29,564 nt of DNA, from the IMG/VR virus record IMGVR_UViG_3300009159_003884, positions 1-29,564 of that record; one strand, written 5' to 3'. A program made the position numbers and the translations under genes. This DNA comes from a virus. Positions within the stretch are counted from its first letter, which is position 1. Each line of letters opens with the position of its first letter. The notes under the pieces are model-generated. The model was not told the origin of the DNA. It did no database searches and worked only from the letters and a program-made list of their open reading frames with translations. Shown here piece after piece: positions 1-7,350 of the stretch.

Positions 1-205
1 CGATTTTGAATTAATCTGTTTTGACTTAGTTTCTTCTCCATCAACACCAGGAGCGTATCTTTTCTTAAATAAAGAAGATAAAGGTAATTTTGAAGAGAAC
101 ATTGAAGAAGAAAAAAGAATGTCTGTAGAAAGACATGTTGGAGAATCAGGAAACAAATCGCTTGACTTAATGAAGAAATTGAACGATTATTTAGGAAACA
201 GATAA
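1..205 (+). CDS. Prohead core protease, C-terminal fragment (T4 gp21-like)
   Basis: The reading frame is open from base 2 to the TAA at 203-205 and gives 67 residues, so the gene begins outside the window. The stretch FDLVSSPSTPGAYLF matches the region near the end of phage prohead proteases, where a V/L-[ST]-x-PSTPGA segment is typical. T4 gp21 is a serine protease that matures inside the prohead and cuts scaffold, capsid and internal proteins after (I/L)xE. The position immediately before a small protein, an acidic scaffold and a gp23-like capsid protein copies the T4 21-22-23 order. The catalytic residues lie upstream and cannot be inspected. The call rests on one motif plus strong context. 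Confidence 0.72.
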   Translation, partial: DFELICFDLVSSPSTPGAYLFLNKEDKGNFEENIEEEKRMSVERHVGESGNKSLDLMKKLNDYLGNR

Positions 206-219
206 AAAAATTATTAAAC

Positions 220-435
220 ATGGAACAAGGAGAAATTTATTTCGTAGCAAAAATTACAACCGATTCAGTTGATTCAGAATCAGGTAAAGTAAAAAAAGTA
301 AAAGAAGAAAAATTAGTAAAAGGATTCACCCCAACTGATATTGAGGCGAAAATAACTAAGATTTTCGAGTCGTATACCCAAGATTGGAGAATTACGGCAA
401 TTGTTGAAAGTAAAATTAATGAAGTAATAGAGTAA
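220..435 (+). CDS. Small DUF4494-like protein between protease and scaffold
   Basis: This 71-residue protein begins with an aromatic-rich strand (EIYFVAKI), then a lysine-rich turn (SGKVKKVKEEKLVKGF), a helix and a final strand-like end (WRITAIVESKINEVIE). The pattern resembles one half of the DUF4494 family found in Bacteroidota and their phages, where the usual protein is about twice this length. By position it takes the place of the small T4 prohead core proteins gp67/gp68, but I see no sequence reason to equate them. It starts 14 bases after the protease stop and is followed by a strong terminator, so it probably closes the portal/protease transcript. The family call is from memory of the pattern; the role is unknown. 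Confidence 0.6.
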   Translation: MEQGEIYFVAKITTDSVDSESGKVKKVKEEKLVKGFTPTDIEAKITKIFESYTQDWRITAIVESKINEVIE

Positions 436-456
436 ATTAAATTTCAATAATAAATT

Positions 457-485
457 AAAAGGAGACCCAAAAGGTCTCCTTTTTT
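457..485 (+). terminator. Intrinsic terminator after the small prohead gene
   Basis: AAAAGGAGACC (457-467), loop CAAAA, then GGTCTCCTTTT (473-483) form a perfect 11-bp stem running into further T residues. It separates the protease/small-protein transcript from the scaffold/capsid transcript. Confidence 0.9.
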
Positions 486-504
486 ATTTTTTGTCAAATG
501 GGGG

Positions 505-512
505 ATATTTAT
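505..512 (+). promoter_or_regulatory. Late-promoter-like box ATATTTAT (distal, scaffold gene)
   Basis: GATATTTAT lies just after the terminator and 88 bases before the scaffold ATG. It matches the box seen before many virion genes here. A second copy lies closer to the gene (571-578), so the scaffold and capsid genes may have tandem promoters. Confidence 0.45.
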
Positions 513-570
513 TAAGTAATAAATAAACCGATTGGAATTAGGTTAAGTTAAACTTTTTTCACAATTGGTA

Positions 571-578
571 ATATTTAT
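571..578 (+). promoter_or_regulatory. Late-promoter-like box ATATTTAT (proximal, scaffold gene)
   Basis: AATATTTATATA ends 22 bases before the ATG at 601. The box overlaps the beginning of the longer possible reading frame starting at 565, which is one reason to prefer the start at 601. Confidence 0.55.
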
Positions 579-600
579 ATATAAAAATATAAAACTCACA

Positions 601-2058
601 ATGGCAAAAGAAAAATCATTAGTAGAAGATGCAATCATTCAAATGAAAAATTTGGAAGAAGCGGTTGCCGAAAACGCAAAAGGAATACTTGCTTCAACAA
701 TGTCGCAAGAAATCAAAGAATTGGTAAAAGAATCTCTATTTGAACAAGAATCAGATGACGAGGTTGAAGACGATGCTGATATGGACATGGGTAACATGGA
801 CGTAGATGCTGATAACCAAGATACAGACGTTGAAGACGATGACATGGAAGATGACATGGCAGATGATGACATGGCAGATGATGACATGGCAGATGATGAC
901 ATGGCAGATGATGACATGGCAGATGATGACATGGCAGAACCTATCGACTTAACTAACAAATCAGACGAAGAAGTTCTTCGTGTATTCCAATTGATGGGAC
1001 CTGATGATAATATCGTAGTAACGAAAGACGCTGGCGGTAATATTAATCTTAAGGACAATCAAGCAAACAAAGAATATATGATTGTTGGTGAAGGAATTGA
1101 AGACATGTATGACGATGAAGATGAGTATTACGAATCTGATTCTAATATTGATGACATCGTTGAAAAAGTTTTTGGCGAGGACGACTCCAAAGACATGGAT
1201 TTTAACATGGACGATGACCTTATGGAAGATGATGACATGGAAGATGATGACATGGAAGAAGGTATTGTTTACGAAATCGAATTTGATGAAGACGAAGAAG
1301 ACATGGAAGATGATGAATTCATGGAAAACAACATGTACGAATCTAAATCAGGTAAGAAAACTATCAAACCAAAAGGGGTCGGAATGGGAAAAGGTCCTAA
1401 CGTAAAAGTTTACTCTAAAAATCCAAATCAAGGAACAGGTTTCAAAACAAAAATGAAACAAGGTCCTAAATCGATTGGAACGGGTAAAGCAAAATTTGAA
1501 TATAAGGAACAATCTAAACCTGGAACAAACAAACAAGTTCCTGTGAAAAAAGCGGAAACCAAAGAAGGTGTACGTACATTAGGTGTAGGTAGTATTGCGG
1601 GTAGAAAAGGTGGTTTACCAAAACCAAGAGCTCACTCATCATTTAACACGGCACTTAAAGAAAGTAACACAAAAGAAGTACAAGTTCTTAGAGAAAAGAA
1701 TGAAGAATACAGAAAAGCATTAAACATCTTCAGAAATAAATTGAATGAGGTTGCGGTATTCAACTCAAACTTAGCATACGCTACACGTTTGTTCACTGAA
1801 CACTCAACATCAAAACAAGAAAAAATCAATATATTAAGAAGATTTGATGGTGTAGAATCAATCAAAGAATCTAAAGGATTGTACAAAACAATTAAAGACG
1901 AACTTTCACCTACAACAAGTCAGTCAATGAATGAATCATTTGAGCGTAAAATTGAAAACGCACCAACGACAGGTTCAGCGATTAACTTAATTGAGAACAA
2001 AACTTATGAAAATCCTCAATTCCTTAGAATGAAAGACTTAATGTCTAAAATGAAATAA
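601..2058 (+). CDS. Acidic prohead scaffold protein (T4 gp22 position)
   Basis: The 485-residue protein starts MAKEKSLVED with a helical N-terminus. It then carries long Asp/Glu/Met runs (roughly residues 45-125 and 175-255), a basic Gly/Lys/Pro segment (about 255-345) and a C-terminal helical region ending LMSKMK. Extreme acidity and helical ends fit the scaffolding core that T4 builds from gp22 and then degrades with the prohead protease; several possible (I/L)xE sites are visible. It lies directly before the capsid gene, 42 bases away with no terminator between, so the two are probably cotranscribed. It is much longer than T4 gp22 (about 270 residues), mainly through the acidic repeats. 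I chose the start at 601 because an upstream ATG at 565 would overlap the promoter box. Role from position and composition, not from a catalytic motif. Confidence 0.7.
   Translation: MAKEKSLVEDAIIQMKNLEEAVAENAKGILASTMSQEIKELVKESLFEQESDDEVEDDADMDMGNMDVDADNQDTDVEDDDMEDDMADDDMADDDMADDDMADDDMADDDMAEPIDLTNKSDEEVLRVFQLMGPDDNIVVTKDAGGNINLKDNQANKEYMIVGEGIEDMYDDEDEYYESDSNIDDIVEKVFGEDDSKDMDFNMDDDLMEDDDMEDDDMEEGIVYEIEFDEDEEDMEDDEFMENNMYESKSGKKTIKPKGVGMGKGPNVKVYSKNPNQGTGFKTKMKQGPKSIGTGKAKFEYKEQSKPGTNKQVPVKKAETKEGVRTLGVGSIAGRKGGLPKPRAHSSFNTALKESNTKEVQVLREKNEEYRKALNIFRNKLNEVAVFNSNLAYATRLFTEHSTSKQEKINILRRFDGVESIKESKGLYKTIKDELSPTTSQSMNESFERKIENAPTTGSAINLIENKTYENPQFLRMKDLMSKMK
862..936 (+). repeat. Five perfect copies of a 15-bp in-frame tandem repeat
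   Basis: GATGATGACATGGCA occurs five times without a mismatch at 862-876, 877-891, 892-906, 907-921 and 922-936, coding (DDDMA)n within the scaffold gene. A related pair ending in GAA instead of GCA lies near 1226-1258. The unit length keeps the frame, so slippage would alter length without breaking the gene. Confidence 0.95.
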
Positions 2059-2100
2059 AAAATAAAAATAAACTAAAACAAAACAAAAAAAAATACTAAA

Positions 2101-3999
2101 ATGGGAGCATTATTAGAATCAGGTCTTGTTGGTAATATCGGGTTAAAACACCTTAAAGTTATCAAAGAAGATACAATTAACAAATGGGATAAATTAGGAT
2201 TCCTAGAAGGCCTTAAAGGTCACCTAAAAGAGAACGTAGCTCAGTTATATGAGAATCAAGCGTCTCACTTAATAAACGAAGCTACTTCAGAAGGTTCTTC
2301 AGGTTCATTTGAAACTGTTGTATTCCCTATCGTTAGACGTGTATTCTCTAAATTATTAGCGAATGATATCGTTTCTGTACAAGCTATGAACTTACCAATC
2401 GGTAAATTATTCTACTTTGTACCTAAAATTCAAGGGTATGATGGAGGAACTGCTCAAACACCAGATAACAAATACGATGGTACATCAGGTCAACACTACG
2501 GTCCAGTTGGAGCGGTTAGTGGTTTAACTGCGGCACAAGCACAAGCAGGTGAAGGTTATGGTACATCATCTACTTACGGTAAGAAAAATCTTTATGATTT
2601 ATTCTACGAAGGAAATGAAGGACAATTAGACCCTCCAGGTTTATTCGATTACTCTAAAGGACAATGGTCAGCGATTACTCGGCCTACAGAAATCCAAGTT
2701 TGGAGTAACGGAGCATTAACTGACTTAGGAACGGGAACAACGTTAAACGGTCAAAACGTTAGAAAAGTAATTGTTTCTATGTGTGGATTTGCCGATACAG
2801 GTTCAGGAAAATTAATCGGACCTGATGGTAACGAATATGATTCTGAAACTTTCTTAGCGGATTTAAGAATTTTTGCTAACACTTCTTATACTTCAGGACC
2901 ATGGTCTGCAAGTACTGCATCAACAGAATGTCAAAACGTTTTTGATTCTGCTCATAACCCTAAATCATTATTGTTCAGAGTTGTTACTCAACAATACGGT
3001 CAAGGAATTGTATCAGGATTAAACAGTATGCAATCAGCACCATGGCCAACTGAAGGTAATGGTGGTCGATATAATAACATCTGTTCACCAAATGGTTGTA
3101 TCTATTTAGAAGTTGATTTATCATGTCCTGCATGTGCAACTTGTGGTTCAGATACTTTAGATGGTTACACAGGAACTACTATTGGTGTTATTGGAGATGG
3201 AGGTAACGTATTCAGTGCAGTATTCAGACGTTACAAAGAAATGGAATTTGAAGACAAAATCGGAGAAGTTTCTTTCGAATTGGATTCTGTTACAGTTTCT
3301 GTTTCTGAAAGAAAATTAAGAGCACAATGGTCTCCTGAGTTAGCTCAAGACGTTGCGGCTTTCCACAACATCGATGCTGAAGCTGAATTAACGGCTTTAT
3401 TATCTGAACAAGTTGCGGCTGAAATCGACCGTGAAATCCTTAGAGATTTACGTAAAGGTGCGGCATGGAACTTACGTTGGGATTACAACGGTTGGAGAAG
3501 AATTTCTGCAACAACTAACTACACTCAAAAAGACTGGAACCAAACATTAATCACTGCGATTAATCAGTTGTCAGCACAAATTCACAAATCTACTTTAAGA
3601 GGTGGAGCTAACTGGATTGTTGTTTCTTCTGAAGTTTCTGCGATTTTTGATGATTTAGAATACTTCCACGTATCTAACGCGTCTCCTGAGCAAGACCAAT
3701 ACAACATGGGTATTGAAAGAGTTGGTACATTAGCTGGTCGTTACCAAGTTTACCGTGACCCTTACTTCCCACCAAACCAAGTTTTGATTGGACACAAAGG
3801 AACGTCATTGTTAGACACAGGTTACATCTACGCACCATACGTACCATTACAATTAACACCTACAATGTACAATCCGTTCAACTTTACACCGATAAAAGGT
3901 ATTATGACCCGTTACGCAAAAAAGATGGTGAATAATAGATTTTACGGCAGAATTACTGTTGATGGTGTTCGTACATTCGATTTAAGAGAATTGAGATAA
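2101..3999 (+). CDS. Major capsid protein (T4 gp23-like)
   Basis: The 632-residue product builds the head shell (HK97 fold in this family). The N-terminal part holds FPIVRRVFSKLLANDIVSVQ and MNLPIGKLFYF, equivalent to the gp23 segment with VQPMNSPTG. The C-terminal half holds KLRAQWSPELAQDVAAFHN, DAEAELTALL, EIDREIL and GYIYAPYVPL, all close to gp23. A likely prohead-protease site, LINE|A, ends at residue 60, near the T4 cut at 65. Residues about 120-370 form a Gly/Ser-rich insertion, with four cysteines in CSPNGC and CPACATC near 328-348, so the protein is longer than gp23 (521). A strong terminator follows. Transcription probably comes from the boxes before the scaffold gene. Confidence 0.95.
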   Translation: MGALLESGLVGNIGLKHLKVIKEDTINKWDKLGFLEGLKGHLKENVAQLYENQASHLINEATSEGSSGSFETVVFPIVRRVFSKLLANDIVSVQAMNLPIGKLFYFVPKIQGYDGGTAQTPDNKYDGTSGQHYGPVGAVSGLTAAQAQAGEGYGTSSTYGKKNLYDLFYEGNEGQLDPPGLFDYSKGQWSAITRPTEIQVWSNGALTDLGTGTTLNGQNVRKVIVSMCGFADTGSGKLIGPDGNEYDSETFLADLRIFANTSYTSGPWSASTASTECQNVFDSAHNPKSLLFRVVTQQYGQGIVSGLNSMQSAPWPTEGNGGRYNNICSPNGCIYLEVDLSCPACATCGSDTLDGYTGTTIGVIGDGGNVFSAVFRRYKEMEFEDKIGEVSFELDSVTVSVSERKLRAQWSPELAQDVAAFHNIDAEAELTALLSEQVAAEIDREILRDLRKGAAWNLRWDYNGWRRISATTNYTQKDWNQTLITAINQLSAQIHKSTLRGGANWIVVSSEVSAIFDDLEYFHVSNASPEQDQYNMGIERVGTLAGRYQVYRDPYFPPNQVLIGHKGTSLLDTGYIYAPYVPLQLTPTMYNPFNFTPIKGIMTRYAKKMVNNRFYGRITVDGVRTFDLRELR

Positions 4000-4020
4000 T
4001 CAAAATCTTAAAAAATAATA

Positions 4021-4050
4021 AAAAAGGTCAGAGAAATCTGACCTTTTTTT
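4021..4050 (+). terminator. Intrinsic terminator after the capsid gene
   Basis: AAAAAGGTCAGA (4021-4032), a GAAA tetraloop and TCTGACCTTTTT (4037-4048) make a perfect 12-bp stem with a T-tract. It should end the highly expressed capsid transcript. Confidence 0.93.
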
Positions 4051-4082
4051 ATATATATTTGTAAACAATCAATTTTATGGTT

Positions 4083-4090
4083 GTATTTAT
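4083..4090 (+). promoter_or_regulatory. Late-promoter-like box GTATTTAT before the HNH gene
   Basis: GTATTTATAATAT ends five bases before the ATG at 4096, which would give a very short or leaderless message. A separate TATATTTG at 4054-4061 fits the host -7 element, but has no good -33 partner. Confidence 0.4.
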
Positions 4091-4095
4091 AATAT

Positions 4096-4776
4096 ATGAA
4101 GAAAATAGTATTAGAAAAATCAGTTGTTGATGAAATTTTAAGATTATATAATGATGAGATGTTAGGTTCACCATCTATATCTGAAAAATTAAATATTACC
4201 AAACAAGTGGTGTTAAGGACGCTAAAAGAAAACGGTGCAGTCATTGGACCTTCTGGTAGAAAATTTAAAGGGGGTAAATCAGAATCTGATAAAAGACATT
4301 ATATAAAAAATAGAGAAAAACGATTAGAATATTTTGCGATGTGGCAAAAAAACAATCAAGAACATCGTAAAGAATACCACAAGGAATGGAGGACTGAAAA
4401 TGTTGATAAGTGGAGAAAAACCAAACGTGATTACGAAAGAAATCGTAAAGCGAAAGACCCCATCTATAAACTAATCAGTAATTTCAGGACCGCAATCTAC
4501 ACCGTATTAAAAGAAAGTAATGTGGACAAATATGGTCATTACTTTGATATATTACAATACACACCTGAAGAACTAATAAAACATTTAGAATTACAATTTA
4601 AGGATGATATGATATGGGGAAATTATGGCGAATGGCACGTTGACCACATTAAACCAATCTCGTCTTTTAACATTGTTGAGATGGGTGATGAGGAGTTTAT
4701 GAAATGTTGGTCATTGGGCAATCTTCAACCTATGTGGGGTGAGGAGAATATAAGAAAATCAAATAAAATTATTTAA
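4096..4776 (+). CDS. HNH homing-type endonuclease with N-terminal helix-turn-helix
   Basis: The 226-residue protein has an N-terminal helix-turn-helix (ISEKLNITKQVVLRTLKENG, about residues 28-47), a long basic helical linker rich in Lys/Arg/Glu, and a C-terminal HNH nuclease. The nuclease shows WHVDHIKPISSF (about 180-191), then NLQPMWGEENIRKSNK near the end; the paired His, Asp and Asn residues are those of HNH nucleases found in phage mobile genes. These enzymes nick or cut DNA and spread their own gene between related phages. It sits alone between the capsid terminator and the next promoter, as expected for a free-standing homing gene next to a conserved target such as the capsid gene. Which site it cuts is unknown. 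Confidence 0.85.
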   Translation: MKKIVLEKSVVDEILRLYNDEMLGSPSISEKLNITKQVVLRTLKENGAVIGPSGRKFKGGKSESDKRHYIKNREKRLEYFAMWQKNNQEHRKEYHKEWRTENVDKWRKTKRDYERNRKAKDPIYKLISNFRTAIYTVLKESNVDKYGHYFDILQYTPEELIKHLELQFKDDMIWGNYGEWHVDHIKPISSFNIVEMGDEEFMKCWSLGNLQPMWGEENIRKSNKII

Positions 4777-4863
4777 AAAAATGTTTTCTTTATGTATGAT
4801 AATTAAATCATATGGTTTATTCATCATAACTCATTTATCCAATGTATATATAATTTTTGTTGT

Positions 4864-4871
4864 ATATTTAT
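4864..4871 (+). promoter_or_regulatory. Late-promoter-like box ATATTTAT before the secreted protein gene
   Basis: TATATTTATAATAA ends 15 bases before the ATG at 4887. This position argues for 4887 rather than the in-frame ATG at 4857, which lies upstream of the box. Confidence 0.5.
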
Positions 4872-4886
4872 AATAAACCATTAATC

Positions 4887-5954
4887 ATGAAAAATATATT
4901 ATTAAGTTTATTAGTTTTATTAACAAACATATCCGTTTCTCAAACATTATATAAATATGATTATGTTGAGACTTATAGTCTTGATTGGTCAGGAATATGG
5001 TGGACGCCAGCACCAACTGCGGGATATTACACTAACGCATCTGTTAGTCCAAGTGCAAGTGCGGCACTTTATGGTTTGGGTGGTGGAACATCGGGATATG
5101 AGTCAGATTGGTATTCGTTTCCAAATTTAGTTGTCAACCCATATAACGATTATTATTTCACATTTAGATTGGCGTCGTATAGATTTACCTCAACTAACGC
5201 TACAAGGGGTGTGGACGTTGGTGACTATATTATCGTTCAATTAAGTACTAATGGTGGTACAGTATATAATAACGAATTACAAATTACAGGTAATAATAAT
5301 GCGTATTGGAACTATAACACAAATGCTACTTATACTAAAACCGCAAATGGTGTGTTAACAACAATTGGTCCGTCTGCGGGTGGAGATAGGACTTCTACAG
5401 GTGACGGGTATTCTGTCATAAGATTAAATATCCCACCGAACACTTCTAATATTGCCATAGACATCTTTACAAGGTCCAACGCTTTAGGGGAAGAATGGTG
5501 GATGGATAATTTTCAATTATATGAGACAGTAAACAGTCCCCTACCAATTGAATTGTTATATTTTAATGGTGTATCGTACCCTAAATATAATGTATTACAA
5601 TGGTCCACCGCATCTGAAATTAACTCAAGTCATTATATTATTGAAAGAAGTCTTGATGGGATAAATTGGTCACAGGTGGGTAAAGTAAATGCGTCAGGTA
5701 ACTCAACAAGTGTGTTAGATTACAGTTATGTTGATTTATTTACAGAGTATACGATTAATTACTATAGATTGATACAGTTCGATTATGACGGTAAATCAAA
5801 AAAATATGATATTATTGGTTTAGATAATAGAACTAAACCAAAGACAATAGTTAAATATTTTAACTTATTGGGTCAAGAAATTAATGAATCAGACGCATTA
5901 GGTGTAATAATTGTCGTTTATAGTGACGGGACAACTCAAAGAATAATAAAATAA
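4887..5954 (+). CDS. Secreted beta-sandwich protein with T9SS-type sorting domain
   Basis: The 355-residue product begins with a clear signal peptide (Met-Lys, then a Leu-rich core, likely cut after residue 18 at SVS|Q). Residues about 20-215 look like a Trp/Tyr/Asn-rich beta-sandwich ending EEWWMDNFQLYE, as in carbohydrate-binding or adhesin jelly rolls. Residues from about 218 (PLPIELLYFNG, then SEINSSHYIIERS and YYRLIQFDYDG) are the Ig/Fn3-like linker common in Bacteroidota surface proteins. The last 35 residues (KYFNLLGQEI, then GVIIVVYSDGTTQRIIK) match the type A T9SS C-terminal sorting domain that directs export across the outer membrane. It is flanked by phage genes and has a phage-type promoter box, so it is a phage gene of host style, probably acquired from a host. 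Target and purpose (surface masking, adhesion, receptor change) are unknown. Confidence 0.82.
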   Translation: MKNILLSLLVLLTNISVSQTLYKYDYVETYSLDWSGIWWTPAPTAGYYTNASVSPSASAALYGLGGGTSGYESDWYSFPNLVVNPYNDYYFTFRLASYRFTSTNATRGVDVGDYIIVQLSTNGGTVYNNELQITGNNNAYWNYNTNATYTKTANGVLTTIGPSAGGDRTSTGDGYSVIRLNIPPNTSNIAIDIFTRSNALGEEWWMDNFQLYETVNSPLPIELLYFNGVSYPKYNVLQWSTASEINSSHYIIERSLDGINWSQVGKVNASGNSTSVLDYSYVDLFTEYTINYYRLIQFDYDGKSKKYDIIGLDNRTKPKTIVKYFNLLGQEINESDALGVIIVVYSDGTTQRIIK

Positions 5955-5956
5955 GA

Positions 5957-5964
5957 GTATTTAT
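5957..5964 (+). promoter_or_regulatory. Late-promoter-like box GTATTTAT
   Basis: GAGTATTTATATTAT begins right after the stop of the secreted protein gene and ends five bases before the ATG at 5970. Spacing resembles that before the HNH gene. Confidence 0.42.
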
Positions 5965-5969
5965 ATTAT

Positions 5970-6386
5970 ATGAATGCTTTAAGAGAATTAATTAAGGAGA
6001 ATCTATTATTAGAGAAAAGAATTGCTCAAATTGTACATGAGATACAAACTCAGTTCAATTTTGAGGTTTCAAGAACAACCCATTCTTCTGATAGGTCAAC
6101 AAGACCTGAATTAAACGATACGTATAACCAACGAGAAATTACTAATTTAGAGGTAAAAGAATTTGTTGCACTATTCATTAGGGAGATTGCGGAAAGAATT
6201 GTTTACCGTGAAATTAATGACGGTGACGCTTTTGTAATTAAATCAAACAAGTGGGAATTGGCTCTACCAATCATACCGATTCATAATGGGGGTTCAAGTT
6301 GGACCTTATTATTTAGTACTGCCTTTAGAGAGTCTCAAAGTAATCCGTTTAGAGTTGGTAAAAATCAATTGGTTTTGTGGAGATAA
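5970..6386 (+). CDS. Unknown 138-residue protein with helical charged leader
   Basis: I do not recognise a family. The start MNALRELIKENLLLEKR is an amphipathic helix with possible prohead-protease sites (LIKE|N, LLLE|K). The middle is charged and helical (EVKEFVALFIREIAERIVY), and the C-terminal third is strand-like (WELALPIIPI, SWTLLFSTAF, NQLVLWR). It has no signal peptide, membrane segment or cysteine. It carries its own promoter box and its stop overlaps the poly-A/U-tract of an oppositely oriented candidate RNA, so the two transcripts converge. The leader resembles those of nearby accessory proteins, which suggests the same destination, perhaps the virion interior, but this is inference. 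Confidence 0.7.
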   Translation: MNALRELIKENLLLEKRIAQIVHEIQTQFNFEVSRTTHSSDRSTRPELNDTYNQREITNLEVKEFVALFIREIAERIVYREINDGDAFVIKSNKWELALPIIPIHNGGSSWTLLFSTAFRESQSNPFRVGKNQLVLWR

Positions 6387-6498
6387 AAAAGGGGTGGACG
6401 TTGTATCTGAATCGTCTTCCATTCCACCCGATAAGTTAGGATTGTTTCGTTCTAACTCGTTGTGATTAACTGTATCTTAATCGTTTCCCTTAATCACA
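6385..6498 (-). ncRNA. Candidate small RNA with three hairpins and U-tract
   Basis: Reading the minus strand from about 6498 there are three hairpins. Hairpin 1 has stem GTGATTAA (6497-6490) with TTAATCAC (6469-6462). Hairpin 2 has stem AGTTAG (6457-6452) with CTAACT (6439-6434). Hairpin 3 has stem GGGTGGA (6429-6423) with TCCACCC (6398-6392), followed by C and six T (6390-6385). The loops of hairpins 1 and 3 share GGAA, then CGATT(A/C)AGATACA. A good host-type promoter lies just upstream (6502-6532). No reading frame of note exists here. It could be a regulator RNA made early by the host polymerase; no known RNA family is recognised. Confidence 0.6.
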
Positions 6499-6501
6499 TT
6501 A

Positions 6502-6532
6502 CAAAGATAAGCAAATATATTGATTCCACAAA
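6502..6532 (-). promoter_or_regulatory. Bacteroidota housekeeping-type promoter (TTTG-N19-TATCTTTG)
   Basis: On the minus strand TTTG (6532-6529) is separated by 19 bases from TATCTTTG (6509-6502). This is the full -33/-7 consensus of the primary sigma factor of Bacteroidota. It points at the candidate small RNA and differs from the phage box used by the virion genes, so early expression is likely. Confidence 0.75.
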
Positions 6533-6552
6533 TTTTTTTTTTGAAAAAACAG

Positions 6553-6560
6553 ATATTTAT
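6553..6560 (+). promoter_or_regulatory. Late-promoter-like box ATATTTAT
   Basis: AGATATTTATATATT ends 19 bases before the ATG at 6580 and would serve the two-gene unit 6580-7857. It is divergent from the host-type promoter at 6502-6532, so the two signals share one intergenic region. Confidence 0.55.
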
Positions 6561-6579
6561 ATATTAAACAGAAATAAGT

Positions 6580-7344
6580 ATGAAAAAATTATATTTTTTA
6601 AATGAAGAAGAATCTGATAGGATTTTAAATCTTCATAAAGATGCCACTAAAAAACAATATCTTACTGAGAACAATAAAAAGTTAATTACTGAAGGGACAG
6701 GGACTAAAGATGACCCATTCACTGATGCCGATTTAACACCAGATGTTAATACTTTGGTTAATGCGATGGATGGTTGGGTAGACGGTGAGGACATCACAGA
6801 GGTTTATGGTGTGATAACAAAATATTTAACTTCATTTGCCATCAATGATGATGACCTAAGTGCTACAACAGTTGAACCGGCTATTAAAAGAATTACTACA
6901 TTATATAGTCTTGATGAAAATGGTGATAGTCTCGTTAATGACATTACTGGTGTTGGTACGACAACATTAGATAATGCAACAATTAAAAGGAAAAACCAAA
7001 TCGTTCAGATGATAAATAAAGGTCTTGCAACCGTAACTCCTGTCGCATCATCAGGAACTACATCAGGAACTACCGATACGTCCGAAATGGAAAAATGGAA
7101 AAATTTTCCTTGCGTCCCAAAACACCCAAAGGCAAAACAAGAAAAATTGAGTGACAGTAGTTTTACGTACTCAATTGATGGGATTTACTACTACAGTAAT
7201 GGTAGAAAACAATTGACTGATGGTACTACGGTTAATTATACATGTAACGACCCTGAATTTAAACCAACAAGAAGTGGCTCAACAGTTAAACAATTAACAA
7301 CACCTTCAGACGCAGAGTTAGATGCGGTTTTAGGTAAATTATAA
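6580..7344 (+). CDS. Unknown 254-residue accessory protein with (I/L)xE leader
   Basis: The family is not recognised. The N-terminus (FLNEEESDRILNLHK) is a charged helix related to that of the next gene, followed by two candidate prohead-protease sites, YLTE|N at about residue 30 and LITE|G at about 38. The body is Asp/Thr-rich, with a Ser/Gly/Thr linker (about 155-167) and a C-terminal domain holding two cysteines (FPCVPKHPK and NYTCNDPEF), perhaps forming a disulphide or binding a metal. There is no signal peptide or membrane segment. It is followed after six bases by 7351-7857, so the pair forms an operon with shared leader design. Virion packaging is a hypothesis. Confidence 0.75.
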   Translation: MKKLYFLNEEESDRILNLHKDATKKQYLTENNKKLITEGTGTKDDPFTDADLTPDVNTLVNAMDGWVDGEDITEVYGVITKYLTSFAINDDDLSATTVEPAIKRITTLYSLDENGDSLVNDITGVGTTTLDNATIKRKNQIVQMINKGLATVTPVASSGTTSGTTDTSEMEKWKNFPCVPKHPKAKQEKLSDSSFTYSIDGIYYYSNGRKQLTDGTTVNYTCNDPEFKPTRSGSTVKQLTTPSDAELDAVLGKL

Positions 7345-7350
7345 AAAAAT

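Noticed and set aside
565-600. Start of the scaffold protein at ATG 565
   Set aside because: The added residues (MVIFIYKN...) overlap the box at 571-578 and lack the charged helix pattern; the ATG at 601 is a better fit.
862-936. Possible CRISPR-like array
   Set aside because: The units are contiguous 15-mers without spacers and stay in frame within a coding gene.
639-1058. Long minus-strand reading frame rich in Ser-Ser-Ala-Met
   Set aside because: It is the reverse-strand image of the 15-bp repeat in the scaffold gene; its composition is that of the repeat and no start signal supports it.
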